Source: an uncultured Actinomycetes bacterium
GTDB taxonomy: Bacteria; Actinomycetota; Thermoleophilia; Solirubrobacterales; 70-9
Assembly: GCA_946482365.1 (NCBI GenBank)
Contig: CAMLQY010000017.1
Coordinates: 1 to 38,762 of the forward strand
Direction of reading: 5' to 3'
Length of the DNA: 38,762 bases
A model generated the notes under the pieces. It did no database searches, was not told where the DNA came from, and was given only the letters and a program-made list of their open reading frames with translations. The translations under genes and the position numbers were made by a program. The stretch's first letter is position 1, and each line of letters opens with the position of its first letter. Shown here piece after piece: positions 18,590 through 26,604 of the stretch.

Positions 18590-19992
18590 TCTCCGACCCG
18601 CTGCAGGGCCCGAGGTCCCCGGCCGAGCGCGCCGCCGCCGGCAAGGTCGCCCGCGGCGAGGCCCCTCGATCGAGCCACGGCGAGTGGACCCCGGCTTCCG
18701 GCCGGCCCGACCCGGTCGAGCTGCTGGAGGCCCAGGCGACCTCGCGGGTCGGCCAGCTCGTGCCGCTTCGCTACGCGCGGATGCTCGCCTCGCCGTTCGC
18801 CTTCTACCGCGGCGCCGCCGCCGTGATGGCTGCCGACCTCGCCGGTGTCCCCCGCAGTGGCTTCGAGGTGCAGCTCTGCGGCGACGCCCACCTCTCCAAC
18901 TTCGGCGCCTACGCCTCACCCGACCGCGAGCTCGTCTTCGACGTCAACGACTTCGACGAGACCCTGCCGGGTCCGTGGGAGTGGGACGCGATGCGCCTCG
19001 CCGCGAGCTTCGTCGTCGCCGGGCGCGAAAGCGGGTTCAGGCGGCGCGAGCGCCAGGCGATCGTCGCCGCCGGGATGGCCGAGTACAGGGAGGCGATGCG
19101 GCGGCTGGCCGAGCTCGGCAACCTCGAGGTCTGGTACACGAAGATGGACGTGCCGGCGATCGCCGAGCGGTGGGGGGCCGCGGCCGGCGAGAAGGAGCGC
19201 GAGGCCTTCAGGCGCAACCTGGCCAAGACCCAGGCCAAGGACAGGATGCGCGCCCTCTCCAAGCTCACCCGCGAAGTAGACGGCAGGCTGCGGATCGTCA
19301 GCGAACCGCCCCTGATCGTGCCGATCGACGAGCTGGTTGCCGAGACCGGGGCGGACGTCGAAGCGCGGGTGCTCGAGGCCCTCGCCAACTATCGCGCCAC
19401 GCTCCCCGGGGACCGCCGCGCGCTCCTCGACAGCTACCGCTTCGTCGACGCCGCGCTCAAGGTGGTCGGGGTCGGCAGCGTCGGCACCCGCGCCTGGATC
19501 GTGCTGCTGCTCGGTCGCGACGACGGCGATCCCCTCTTCCTCCAGGTCAAGGAAGCCCAGCGTTCGGTGCTCGAGCCCTACGCCGCCCCGAGCGCCTTCG
19601 AGAACCAGGGCGAGCGCGTCGTCCAGGGTCAGCGCCTGGTCCAGGCCGCCAGCGACATCATGCTCGGCTGGGTCAAGACCACCGGCGTCGACGGCCGGCA
19701 GCGCGACTTCTACGTGCGCCAGCTCTGGGACATGAAGGGCTCGGTCCGGGTCGAGCGCATGGACCCCGCCGCCCTCACCGCCTACGCCCAGATCTGCGGC
19801 ACGACCCTGGCCCACGCCCACGCCCGCAGCGGCGACCGCATCGCGATCGCCGCCTACCTGGGCAAGGGCAACACGTTCGACAAGGCGATGGCGGCTTTCG
19901 CCGAGGCCTATGCCGACCGCAACGAAGCGGACTACATGGCCCTGCGGTCGGCTGCCGACGAAGGCCGGATCGAGGTCGCGGAGCCGGTCTAA
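18586..19992 (+). CDS. DUF2252 family protein
   Basis: A 468-residue soluble protein that I recognise as DUF2252. RYARMLASPFAFYRGAA (~66), VQLCGDAHLSNFGAYASP (~97) and FDVNDFDETLPGPWEWD (~117) are its signature blocks. CGDAHLSNFG resembles the catalytic HGDxHxxN loop of aminoglycoside-phosphotransferase-like kinases, so a kinase-like fold is possible, though activity is unproven. It starts at GTG 18586, overlapping the MFS stop (GTGA), so it is probably co-translated with the exporter. Confidence 0.9.
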   Translation: MISDPLQGPRSPAERAAAGKVARGEAPRSSHGEWTPASGRPDPVELLEAQATSRVGQLVPLRYARMLASPFAFYRGAAAVMAADLAGVPRSGFEVQLCGDAHLSNFGAYASPDRELVFDVNDFDETLPGPWEWDAMRLAASFVVAGRESGFRRRERQAIVAAGMAEYREAMRRLAELGNLEVWYTKMDVPAIAERWGAAAGEKEREAFRRNLAKTQAKDRMRALSKLTREVDGRLRIVSEPPLIVPIDELVAETGADVEARVLEALANYRATLPGDRRALLDSYRFVDAALKVVGVGSVGTRAWIVLLLGRDDGDPLFLQVKEAQRSVLEPYAAPSAFENQGERVVQGQRLVQAASDIMLGWVKTTGVDGRQRDFYVRQLWDMKGSVRVERMDPAALTAYAQICGTTLAHAHARSGDRIAIAAYLGKGNTFDKAMAAFAEAYADRNEADYMALRSAADEGRIEVAEPV

Positions 19993-19998
19993 GGGCCT

Positions 19999-21228
19999 CT
20001 ATTCGAAGGGCGCCCAGCTGCCGCAGCCGTAGGGCCAGGAGTTGGGGAGCAGCGGGGCACCGGTGCTGTCGGTGACCAGCGAGGTGGCGGCCAGGGCCGC
20101 CGCGTCGACGCTGCGGATGCCCGCCCGGACCGCCCGGGCCCGGGGGGTGGGCGTCGACGCCCTGGCCCGCCCAGATCCGGTGAAGGGGCGGTCGGCGGCT
20201 TCGGCAAGCCGGATCACCGAACGCGGTCCCCCGTACGACCTCAGGGTCCGCTCGAGCGAGTAGATCGGCACGTTGCGGGCGCCGAGCGTGGTGGCCAGGC
20301 GGACGTCGCGAAGGAGGCGCGAGAAGCGCCGGTAGGGGCCGCGGCCGGAGCTGCCGAGGCTGACCTGGCCCGCGTCGCCGAACTCGCGCCTGGACGAGTG
20401 AAAGTAGGACGAGACGATGCCGGAGCCGGGGTCGTGCCCCAGGTAGTAGGAGAAGACGCTGCGGTAGGCCTGGAAGTAGAGCGCGTGCCAGCCGACGTCC
20501 GGCACGATGAACCCGGCCGCGTCCTGCAGCGCCAGCTGGCCGTCTTCGATGTCGTCGAGCGCCAGCGGTGACGGCGCGGCCGCGAGGGGGACGCGGTGAC
20601 GCCTGGCCCAGCGCGCGAGGCCGGCGTACCCTTTCCACGCCGCGCACTGGCCGGCCGGGTCGATCGTGTCCTGCAGGAGCGAGGAAAGCGTGCTGCCGTC
20701 GCCGCCGCCCAGCAGCGCCGAAGAGGTCTCGAAGGGCGTGTTGAGCCGCGGCTCGGGGTCGAGGACGACGCCGCGCAGCTGGACGTGCTTCGCCCGTTCC
20801 CATCGGGCGAGGGCCTTGACGGCGTCGAAGTGCTCGGCCGCCGCCCCTTCCCACGACCAGTAGCCGGAGGTGTAGGGGACGAGGATCCAGGCCCAGACCG
20901 GCACGCCGAGCCGGTTGGCCTTGCGCACGATCGCCAGCCCGTCGCGGCGGTGGGGCATGCCCGGGGGAACGGGGCCGAAGTCGCGGCGGTAGCGGAGGTT
21001 GAAGTAGAGGGGGATCCGGTGCTCGCTCAGGACCCTCCAGAGGCCCGGCGTGTAGGCGCTGGTGTCGCGCCGCTTCCAGTAGGTGGCGGGTTCGTCCCAG
21101 TTCGTGCCGGGAACCGCCTCGCCGGCCCAGAACCCGATCGTGGTCTTCCCCTGCGCGGGGGCGGGCTGCGCGCAGAGCAGCGCCAGAGCGGCCAGGGCCG
21201 CGAGCCTGGCTGAGCCGCGGCGGCTCAC
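19999..21228 (-). CDS. Secreted protein of unknown function
   Basis: About 409 residues. Start GTG 21228 overlaps the stop of the upstream methyltransferase (GTGA). An N-terminal signal peptide (SRRGSARLAALAALALL..., cleavage near APAQG) implies export. The mature part alternates putative strands and helices (TIGFWAGEAVPGTNWDEP, VPVWAWILVPYTSGYWSWEG, GVVLDPEPRLN, FIVPDVGWHALYFQAYRSV), which recalls TIM-barrel glycoside-hydrolase-like proteins; no catalytic pair can be assigned. Its stop lies seven bases from the convergent DUF2252 stop. Confidence 0.75.
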   Translation of the reverse strand: MSRRGSARLAALAALALLCAQPAPAQGKTTIGFWAGEAVPGTNWDEPATYWKRRDTSAYTPGLWRVLSEHRIPLYFNLRYRRDFGPVPPGMPHRRDGLAIVRKANRLGVPVWAWILVPYTSGYWSWEGAAAEHFDAVKALARWERAKHVQLRGVVLDPEPRLNTPFETSSALLGGGDGSTLSSLLQDTIDPAGQCAAWKGYAGLARWARRHRVPLAAAPSPLALDDIEDGQLALQDAAGFIVPDVGWHALYFQAYRSVFSYYLGHDPGSGIVSSYFHSSRREFGDAGQVSLGSSGRGPYRRFSRLLRDVRLATTLGARNVPIYSLERTLRSYGGPRSVIRLAEAADRPFTGSGRARASTPTPRARAVRAGIRSVDAAALAATSLVTDSTGAPLLPNSWPYGCGSWAPFE

Positions 21229-21887
21229 GCGACGCCCACCTGCGAGGTCGGCTTGACGCCGGCGAGCAGCGCCATCTCGAGCCACTTCCAGTGGCAGTCG
21301 ACGTCGTCGAAGCCGAGCTCGCGCAGCCACCCGAGCTGCGTCTCGACGTCGAGCAGGCGGTCGGAGGGGTCCTCGTTCTCGATCGGTTCGTCGATCGCCG
21401 CGAAGAACGCCAGGTGCAGCCGCCGGGTGGGCGAGGCGACGTGCTCGAAGTTGACAAAGGCCCCGCCGGGCTCGAGCAGGTCGAAAGCTTCGCCGTACAG
21501 CGACCGCTTGCGCTCGTGCTCGAGATGGTGGATCGCGAACGAGGAGACGACGGCGTCGAAGCGCCCCAGCGACGGCAGCGGCTCGGCGAGGTCGTGCTCG
21601 ACCAGCTCGACGCGCCCCTCGCCGGCGAAGCGCTCGCGCGCGGCCCCGAGCATCAGCTCGGAGAAGTCGACGCCAACGCCGAGCATCTCGGGCCGGTCCG
21701 CCAGGAGAAGGGCGACCAGGCGCCCGTCGCCGGTGCCGAGGTCGAGCACGCGACGGGCGTCGCGCGGCACATGGTCGAGCAGGACGCCCTCGCCCTCGAC
21801 CCGGTGCGGGAACTCGTCCGCGCGATCGAGGTAGCGACGGACTTTCCGCTCGTCGACCGTCCACTCCTCCCCTCGCATGCCGGGCAT
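21225..21887 (-). CDS. Class I SAM-dependent methyltransferase
   Basis: A 220-residue enzyme with motif I VLDLGTGDGR (residues ~47-56), an acidic motif II end (GVGVDFSE), DAVVSSFAIHHL as motif IV/post-II and FDLLEPGGAFVNFEH as motif V. These bind S-adenosylmethionine; the methyl acceptor is not evident. It is coupled by GTGA overlap to the secreted protein, a pairing that gives no clear clue. It diverges from the VOC gene with a spacer of about 75 bases. Confidence 0.9.
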   Translation of the reverse strand: MPGMRGEEWTVDERKVRRYLDRADEFPHRVEGEGVLLDHVPRDARRVLDLGTGDGRLVALLLADRPEMLGVGVDFSELMLGAARERFAGEGRVELVEHDLAEPLPSLGRFDAVVSSFAIHHLEHERKRSLYGEAFDLLEPGGAFVNFEHVASPTRRLHLAFFAAIDEPIENEDPSDRLLDVETQLGWLRELGFDDVDCHWKWLEMALLAGVKPTSQVGVA

Positions 21888-21961
21888 TATGTCTTTCCCA
21901 AAGCCGCCTACGGCCGGCGGGCCTTCGCGGCGAAATGCGACGACCTCAAAAGGAGCCAGTC

Positions 21962-22360
21962 ATGACCACGCAGACGTCCCTCATCACCGGGACCGACTTC
22001 ATCACCGTGGCGACCAGGGACTTCGACGGCGCGGTCGAGTTCTACGGCGGCGTGCTCGGCCTGCCCGAGTCCAAGCGCTGGGGCGAGATGCCCGGAGTGG
22101 AGTTCGAGACCGGCAACCTGACTATCGCCGTCATGCAGTCAGACGCGTTCGGGCTCGAGTTCAGCGCCAACAACAACCCGATCGAGTTCCGCGTCGACGA
22201 CGTCGCCGAGGCGCGGGCGGAGCTCGAATCGCGCGGCGTCGCCTTCCAGGGCGAGACCCTCGACTCTGGCGTCTGCCACCAGGCGTTCTTCTCCGACCCG
22301 GACGGCAACGCGCTGGCGATACACCACCGCTACGCGCCGGAAGCGGGGCGGCCTGCGTAG
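21962..22360 (+). CDS. VOC/glyoxalase-fold protein
   Basis: A 132-residue protein of the vicinal oxygen chelate superfamily: two beta-alpha-beta-beta-beta modules (DFITVATRDFDGAVEFYGGVLGLPE and IEFRVDDVAEARAELESRGV ... FFSDPDGNALAIHHR). The DPDGN turn and terminal HH fit glyoxalase/bleomycin-resistance relatives. The reaction is unknown. ATG 21962 is chosen because AAAAGGAG lies eight bases upstream. A GC-rich imperfect hairpin follows in the spacer to the peptidase. Confidence 0.9.
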   Translation: MTTQTSLITGTDFITVATRDFDGAVEFYGGVLGLPESKRWGEMPGVEFETGNLTIAVMQSDAFGLEFSANNNPIEFRVDDVAEARAELESRGVAFQGETLDSGVCHQAFFSDPDGNALAIHHRYAPEAGRPA

Positions 22361-22445
22361 CCGAAGCGTCCAGCCGCCGGCCTCTCCCGCTGCACGCATC
22401 CTTGCGGGGGTTGTGGGAGGGGGCCGCATTTCCCAATATGGGCCG

Positions 22446-23441
22446 ATGCGCCCGATCCACGGCGTCGGCGCATTGGCGCTGATCGTCATCGCGATAGCCC
22501 CGGCGCGCGCCGATGCGCGCCCGGCGAGCGTGGCCGCCCTGCAGTCGGCCCTGAAGTCGCTGCACCTCTACAGCGGCTACGTGGACGGGGTCAAGGGCCC
22601 CCTCACCCGGCGGGGAGTGGTCGCCTTCCAGCGCCGGCGCGGCCTGCCGGACGGCATCGCCGGGCCCCGGACGCGGCGGGCGCTCGGGTGGCGGGGGAGG
22701 CCTGCGCTCGGCAGCCGGGTGATGCGGTTCGGCAACCGGGGCTGGGACGTCGCGGCGCTGCAGTTCCTGCTCCAGCGCGTCGGCCACGGGCCCGGCAGGG
22801 CGGACGGGGTCTTCGGGCCGTTGACCAGGGCGGCGGTGCAGCGCGCGCAGCGCGCCGCCGGCATCGCCGCCGACGGGCTCGCCGGGCCGCTGACGATCGG
22901 GTCCCTGCGCCACGGAGGCGAGCCGCCGGGCGGTCCGGCCCGGTTCCTGCGGCCGGTCCCCGGCCTGATCGGCGACCGCTTCGGCGCTCCCAGGAGCGGG
23001 GGCCGCCGGCACCAGGGCCTGGACTTCCCAGTCCCCAGCGGCACGCGCGTCGGGGCGGCGGGGCGCGGCACGACCATCTACGCCGCCTACAACCACGGCG
23101 GCTACGGCAACCTCGTGGTGATCCAGCACCGGCTCGGCTTCACCACCTGGTACGCCCACCTCTCCTCGATCACGAGCTGGGTCGGCGAGGAGGTGGTCGG
23201 CGGCACCCGGATCGGCTACGTCGGCTCCACCGGCTACTCCACCGGCCCGCACCTCCATTTCGAGGTCCGCCGCTACGACACCCCGATCGACCCGGTTCCC
23301 CTGCTCCTGCCTACCGTCGCCGCCCGGCTCAACGGTGCCCAAAGCGAGCCGGGACCGCTCGAGTGCGGCGGCCGGCACGAGGCGCGCAGGCCCCCGCCCG
23401 GGTCCGACTGGATCGCGCGCGAACGCCTGTGCAAGCCGTAA
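22446..23441 (+). CDS. Secreted M23 peptidase with two peptidoglycan-binding domains
   Basis: About 331 residues: signal peptide (residues 1-25), two PG_binding_1 repeats (VAALQSALKSLHLYSGYVDG..., then VAALQFLLQRVGHGPGRADG...), and a LytM/M23 zinc endopeptidase domain. Zinc-ligand motifs are present as HQGLDF (HxxxD) and HLHFE, with YAHL before them. It probably trims cell-wall cross-links outside the cell. ATG 22446 is preferred over GTG 22413 because it gives a clean signal peptide. Confidence 0.93.
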   Translation: MRPIHGVGALALIVIAIAPARADARPASVAALQSALKSLHLYSGYVDGVKGPLTRRGVVAFQRRRGLPDGIAGPRTRRALGWRGRPALGSRVMRFGNRGWDVAALQFLLQRVGHGPGRADGVFGPLTRAAVQRAQRAAGIAADGLAGPLTIGSLRHGGEPPGGPARFLRPVPGLIGDRFGAPRSGGRRHQGLDFPVPSGTRVGAAGRGTTIYAAYNHGGYGNLVVIQHRLGFTTWYAHLSSITSWVGEEVVGGTRIGYVGSTGYSTGPHLHFEVRRYDTPIDPVPLLLPTVAARLNGAQSEPGPLECGGRHEARRPPPGSDWIARERLCKP

Positions 23442-23505
23442 CGGAGCGTCCCGGGCGGGTTAGTCATATTTGTAACTATCCGCATTATCTCCTGAGGAGG
23501 AAGAG

Positions 23506-23739
23506 ATGGAGATGGTCAGGCGTATTGAGCCCGTCGCCCTTCTGCTGGTGGTGCTGGGGGCGCTGAACTGGGGGATGGTCGGTCTCTTCGACACCAACGT
23601 GATCGCGGACGTGTTCGGCGGCGGCACGCTGACCGACGTCGTCTACACGGTCGTTGCCGCCTGCGGGCTGCTCTTGATACCCAGGCTGCTCGCCAGCTTC
23701 CACATCGAGGGCCACGCACCCCACCCACGCAGGACCTGA
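23506..23739 (+). CDS. DUF378 small membrane protein
   Basis: 77 residues with two hydrophobic helices (EPVALLLVVLGALNWGMVGLF and VVYTVVAACGLLLIP). The ALNWGMVGLF signature identifies DUF378, a family with no known function. A strong AGGAGG ribosome site precedes ATG 23506, and a stem-loop follows the stop, so it looks monocistronic. Confidence 0.9.
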   Translation: MEMVRRIEPVALLLVVLGALNWGMVGLFDTNVIADVFGGGTLTDVVYTVVAACGLLLIPRLLASFHIEGHAPHPRRT

Positions 23740-23752
23740 ACTCTTGACACCG

Positions 23753-23780
23753 ACCGGGAAGCCATATTTGGCTTCCCGGT
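23753..23780 (+). terminator. Stem-loop after DUF378 gene
   Basis: ACCGGGAAGCC (23753-23763) pairs perfectly with GGCTTCCCGGT (23770-23780) over an ATATTT loop, 14 bases after the stop. No T-tract follows, so termination strength is uncertain. Just beyond is a second palindrome, CTCAGGT-G-ACCTGAG, near 23802-23816. Confidence 0.6.
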
Positions 23781-23869
23781 CCCGGCGCTCCATTCAGCGC
23801 TCTCAGGTGACCTGAGGTGCTCTGAGGTTACGCTGGTTACCGACCAATGCCAGCAATACTATTCTCGCG

Positions 23870-24385
23870 CTATGCCTCGTGCTCGAGTACCGCGAGCGTG
23901 CCGCACGGCAGCAGGTGGTCGACGCTCTCGCGCCGCTCGATCATCTCACGAACCTGGCTGCCCGACATGGTTCGGCGGCGATGGAAGCGGATCACCGAGA
24001 AGCCGGCATCGGCAAAGCGAACGCACTTCTCCTCGTCCCACTCCTCCTGTACGTTGACCAGCTGCTCGACCTCGGCCGCGAAGGCCGAGCAGCGGTCAAG
24101 CCGGTCGAGGTCCAGGGGGATCACGAGGACTGTGCTGAGGTCGACGCCCTCCGCGGCGAGGGAGAGCTGCACCATCCGCGCTCGCTGCAGGAAGGTGTAG
24201 GGGTTGGCGTCGGGGTCGTGGCGGTGGTCGTCGCCGCTGAACCCCCCTTCGGGATGCGACGCCGGAAAGGGGTTGGTGATCCCGACGACGAGGTATCCGC
24301 TGGCGCGATCCAAACCCTCGCGGACGTAGGCGAGGTGCTCATTGTGAAACGGCTGGAAGCGGCCGTGGACCATCACGTTGGGCAT
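23870..24385 (-). CDS. Nicotinamide-nucleotide adenylyltransferase-like protein (NadM type)
   Basis: A 171-residue nucleotidyltransferase of the cytidylyltransferase-like fold. GRFQPFHNEH (residues 9-18) is the ATP-binding (T/H)xGH-type motif, and MSGSQVREMI near the C-terminus is the ISSTxxR-type motif. NPYTFLQRARM fits NadM/NadR enzymes, which join NMN with ATP to give NAD+. Start ATG 24385 has GGGAGCG upstream and overlaps the HAD-like gene by 13 bases. A single-domain NadM-like enzyme next to a SIR2-domain protein suggests a role in NAD turnover rather than housekeeping synthesis; that is inference. Other pyridine or CMP transferases of the fold are possible. Confidence 0.82.
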   Translation of the reverse strand: MPNVMVHGRFQPFHNEHLAYVREGLDRASGYLVVGITNPFPASHPEGGFSGDDHRHDPDANPYTFLQRARMVQLSLAAEGVDLSTVLVIPLDLDRLDRCSAFAAEVEQLVNVQEEWDEEKCVRFADAGFSVIRFHRRRTMSGSQVREMIERRESVDHLLPCGTLAVLEHEA

Positions 24386-25113
24386 GTCTGCTCGCTCCCG
24401 CTGAGGAGGCCGACGAGGTCGCCCAGCGAGTCGACCGCGGCGGCGCCCGACGGCGCCCGGCCGACCAGGACCCCCTGGCAGCCGGCCCGGCGTGGTATTA
24501 ACACATCCTTGTCCCAGCGGTCGCCCACCACCACGGTCGACTGCGGGGCGACGCCCCAGCGCCGGCTCAGCCGGGCGAAGAACTTGGAGGTGAGCTTGTT
24601 GACCCCCAGGCACTCCGCCGAAACCAGCGGTGGCATCCATGCATGGGTCCCGAAGCAGGTGCTCAGAACTGCCGCTTCGCGCTGTCGGGGACCGTCGGCC
24701 ACGATCACGCAGCGTCCCTTCAGGGCGCGAGCTGCCTGGCGCAGCTGCATCTGCTCGATCAGCTGGTGCGACTGCCGCAGGTAGCGTGCTTCGAAGGCGG
24801 CGACCACCGCCTCGACGTCGAGCGCCGGCCGCTGCGCCGGTGCCAGCATCGAGGCCATCGTCGCCGCCGCGAAGCGGGTCCAGTCGAGGATGTCGCCGCG
24901 TTGCTGGAGGGGACCGCGAAGCTGCTCGTCGAAGCGGGCCTGGACAGTGCGCGCTCGGGTGGAGGGGACGCCGCAGAGGTCGAGCTCTGGCAGCAGCGCC
25001 GTCACCCTCGGGGTGCGGATCAGGGTGCCGCGCAGGTCGATCGCGACGAGCCCGACCCCGGGGTTGCAGAGGATCTCCACCACCCCGTCCGCGCTCGTCT
25101 CGGCGGCGGCCAT
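24373..25113 (-). CDS. HAD-superfamily-like protein with altered catalytic motif
   Basis: A 246-residue HAD-like protein. Motif I reads VAIDLRGTLI (Asp26), where the usual second Asp (DxD) is Arg28. A helical cap follows. The rest is VIVADGP (motif II region), a lysine in GVNKLTSKFF (motif III) and TVVVGDRWDKDV (motif IV, intact). Loss of the second aspartate, the general acid/base in phosphatases, makes ordinary phosphatase activity doubtful. The start ATG 25113 overlaps the SIR2 stop as TGATG, and the end overlaps the NadM-like start, so the three genes are translated as a set. Confidence 0.8.
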   Translation of the reverse strand: MAAAETSADGVVEILCNPGVGLVAIDLRGTLIRTPRVTALLPELDLCGVPSTRARTVQARFDEQLRGPLQQRGDILDWTRFAAATMASMLAPAQRPALDVEAVVAAFEARYLRQSHQLIEQMQLRQAARALKGRCVIVADGPRQREAAVLSTCFGTHAWMPPLVSAECLGVNKLTSKFFARLSRRWGVAPQSTVVVGDRWDKDVLIPRRAGCQGVLVGRAPSGAAAVDSLGDLVGLLSGSEQTCPT

Positions 25114-26588
25114 CAGGAGAAAAGTTCGGGTTTGACGTCGCGCAACGACTGCGCCGCGCGGAAATGCTCGTCGAACATGAACACGAGTGAGCCTCCGAGG
25201 CTCCAAGGTCGGTCGGTGACCAGGTTGTGATGCCGTACCGACCAGCCCCTGTCCGTTTCCCTGAACTCTTCCTGGGTGGTGGGGTAGAGCGCCAAGCCGA
25301 TCTCGCGATCGTTGACGGCGGTGAAGCGGAAGGCTGAGATGAAGTCGACGCATTTGATCTGGAGGCTTCGGTGTTTCTGCTCCAGCTCCGCGAGCCTCTG
25401 CAGGTGGTCGGAGCTGAGTTCCGTGCGCCGGCGCCGCAGTCGCTCATATGCGTCGGACTCGGGATTGAGAATGAGAAAGCGAACCAGCTCGGAGCCGACG
25501 TCGTCGAGAAACTCCAGCGCTTCGTCAAGCGCTGTGAAGGTTCCGTCTTCAACCCCGACCCACTTGGAGCTGCGGAGGCCCATGAAGCGCAGGCTGGTTT
25601 TGACCCGGCCGATGCACTGCTGCGGTGCCCAGCGCGAATCGCTGAGCTCTTCTCCGACGCGCTGGTCCAGGCCAAGCAGGTGGATCGCGTTGGTGTAGTC
25701 GCTGCGTCGCCGGCTGAGGCGCTCCAGGAAGGGGGCGAGGTCCTCATAGGTATCACCGAACCGAACCGGCTCGATGCCGACAGAGGAGAGGATCGTGATC
25801 TGCCTGGTCGTCAGCGTGCCGCGATGCAGCAGCACGTGCGCGCGCGGTTCCTGGCGACCGCGGTTCTTGCCGAGGCCGAGCTTGAGCATTTTGTGGAGAT
25901 GCCGGTCGGTCGCCGCTTCAGGAGAGACGCCGATGAAAAGTAAGATCTGGCCAGAGGTGAGCGTCCGGGCTACGTCCGAGGCCATGTCTCTTTCGGTCAC
26001 CCGCGTGTAGTCGCTCGCGGACAGGATCACCGACTCCGGATCGCCATAGAAGCCGTGCAGGTGCAGGATGCCTTGTTCCTCCCGGATCAGGGAGCGGATC
26101 GCGTCGTCGTCTCCCCAGGTGACGACCTGGCCCTTCGGCATCAGCTCGTCTTTCAGCAGGCCGTCGTAGTTGGTGGTGGCAACGATCCGTGAGTCCATCG
26201 CTCCCAGCGCCTCGTAGATCCGCCGGTTGACGACCGTGGGCGACCCGAACACCTCCTGCAACCATTCCCTGTATTCAGGTGTTTCCCAGTGGATGTCGCC
26301 CTGGTTGCGGCAAAAGACCGTTTCGACCCAGGTCTCGTAGCAGCTCGGCGTCGGTGAGTCGATGGAGAGCGCTTTCAGTCGCTCCAGCCGTTCCTGGGAG
26401 AGCGGCAGGTCATCTTGACCGTGGGTCCACTCGATGGCTTTCGCCAACAGGCTGTTCCAGAGCGGCAGCTGGGCTCCCTGGTGGGAGACACCAGCGCCGA
26501 CGACTGGGAGCACGGTCCTCCACTCGATCCCCTTTTCGAGTCGCTCGATGGCCTCAGCTTCAGCCGGCGTGAATTGTTCGTTCATCAT
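25113..26588 (-). CDS. SIR2-domain protein, candidate NAD+-consuming immune effector
   Basis: About 491 residues. The N-terminal SIR2_2-type domain (~20-270) has the NAD-binding loop VVGAGVS (GAGVS at 31-35), TTNYD (138-142, Asn140) and LHLHGFYGDP (His178). The Asn-His spacing of 38 is close to that of SIR2 NADases in bacterial defence proteins such as ThsA. The C-terminal half (~310-490) has alternating strands and helices (FLILNPESDAYERLRRRR, LQIKCVDFISAFRF, SLVFMFDEHFRAAQSL) reminiscent of PLD-like sensor domains without a clear HKD motif. Start ATG 26588 lies 17 bases after selD; ribosome sites are weak. A protein deacetylase is less likely because no zinc Cys4 module is seen. Confidence 0.82.
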   Translation of the reverse strand: MMNEQFTPAEAEAIERLEKGIEWRTVLPVVGAGVSHQGAQLPLWNSLLAKAIEWTHGQDDLPLSQERLERLKALSIDSPTPSCYETWVETVFCRNQGDIHWETPEYREWLQEVFGSPTVVNRRIYEALGAMDSRIVATTNYDGLLKDELMPKGQVVTWGDDDAIRSLIREEQGILHLHGFYGDPESVILSASDYTRVTERDMASDVARTLTSGQILLFIGVSPEAATDRHLHKMLKLGLGKNRGRQEPRAHVLLHRGTLTTRQITILSSVGIEPVRFGDTYEDLAPFLERLSRRRSDYTNAIHLLGLDQRVGEELSDSRWAPQQCIGRVKTSLRFMGLRSSKWVGVEDGTFTALDEALEFLDDVGSELVRFLILNPESDAYERLRRRRTELSSDHLQRLAELEQKHRSLQIKCVDFISAFRFTAVNDREIGLALYPTTQEEFRETDRGWSVRHHNLVTDRPWSLGGSLVFMFDEHFRAAQSLRDVKPELFS

Positions 26589-26604
26589 CCGCGGTGGGGT
26601 CGGG

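Noticed and set aside
22361..22445. Hairpin GGCC-CTCCC / GGGAG-GGCC as terminator of the VOC gene
   Set aside because: Imperfect stem with a large loop and no T-tract; too weak to list as a feature.
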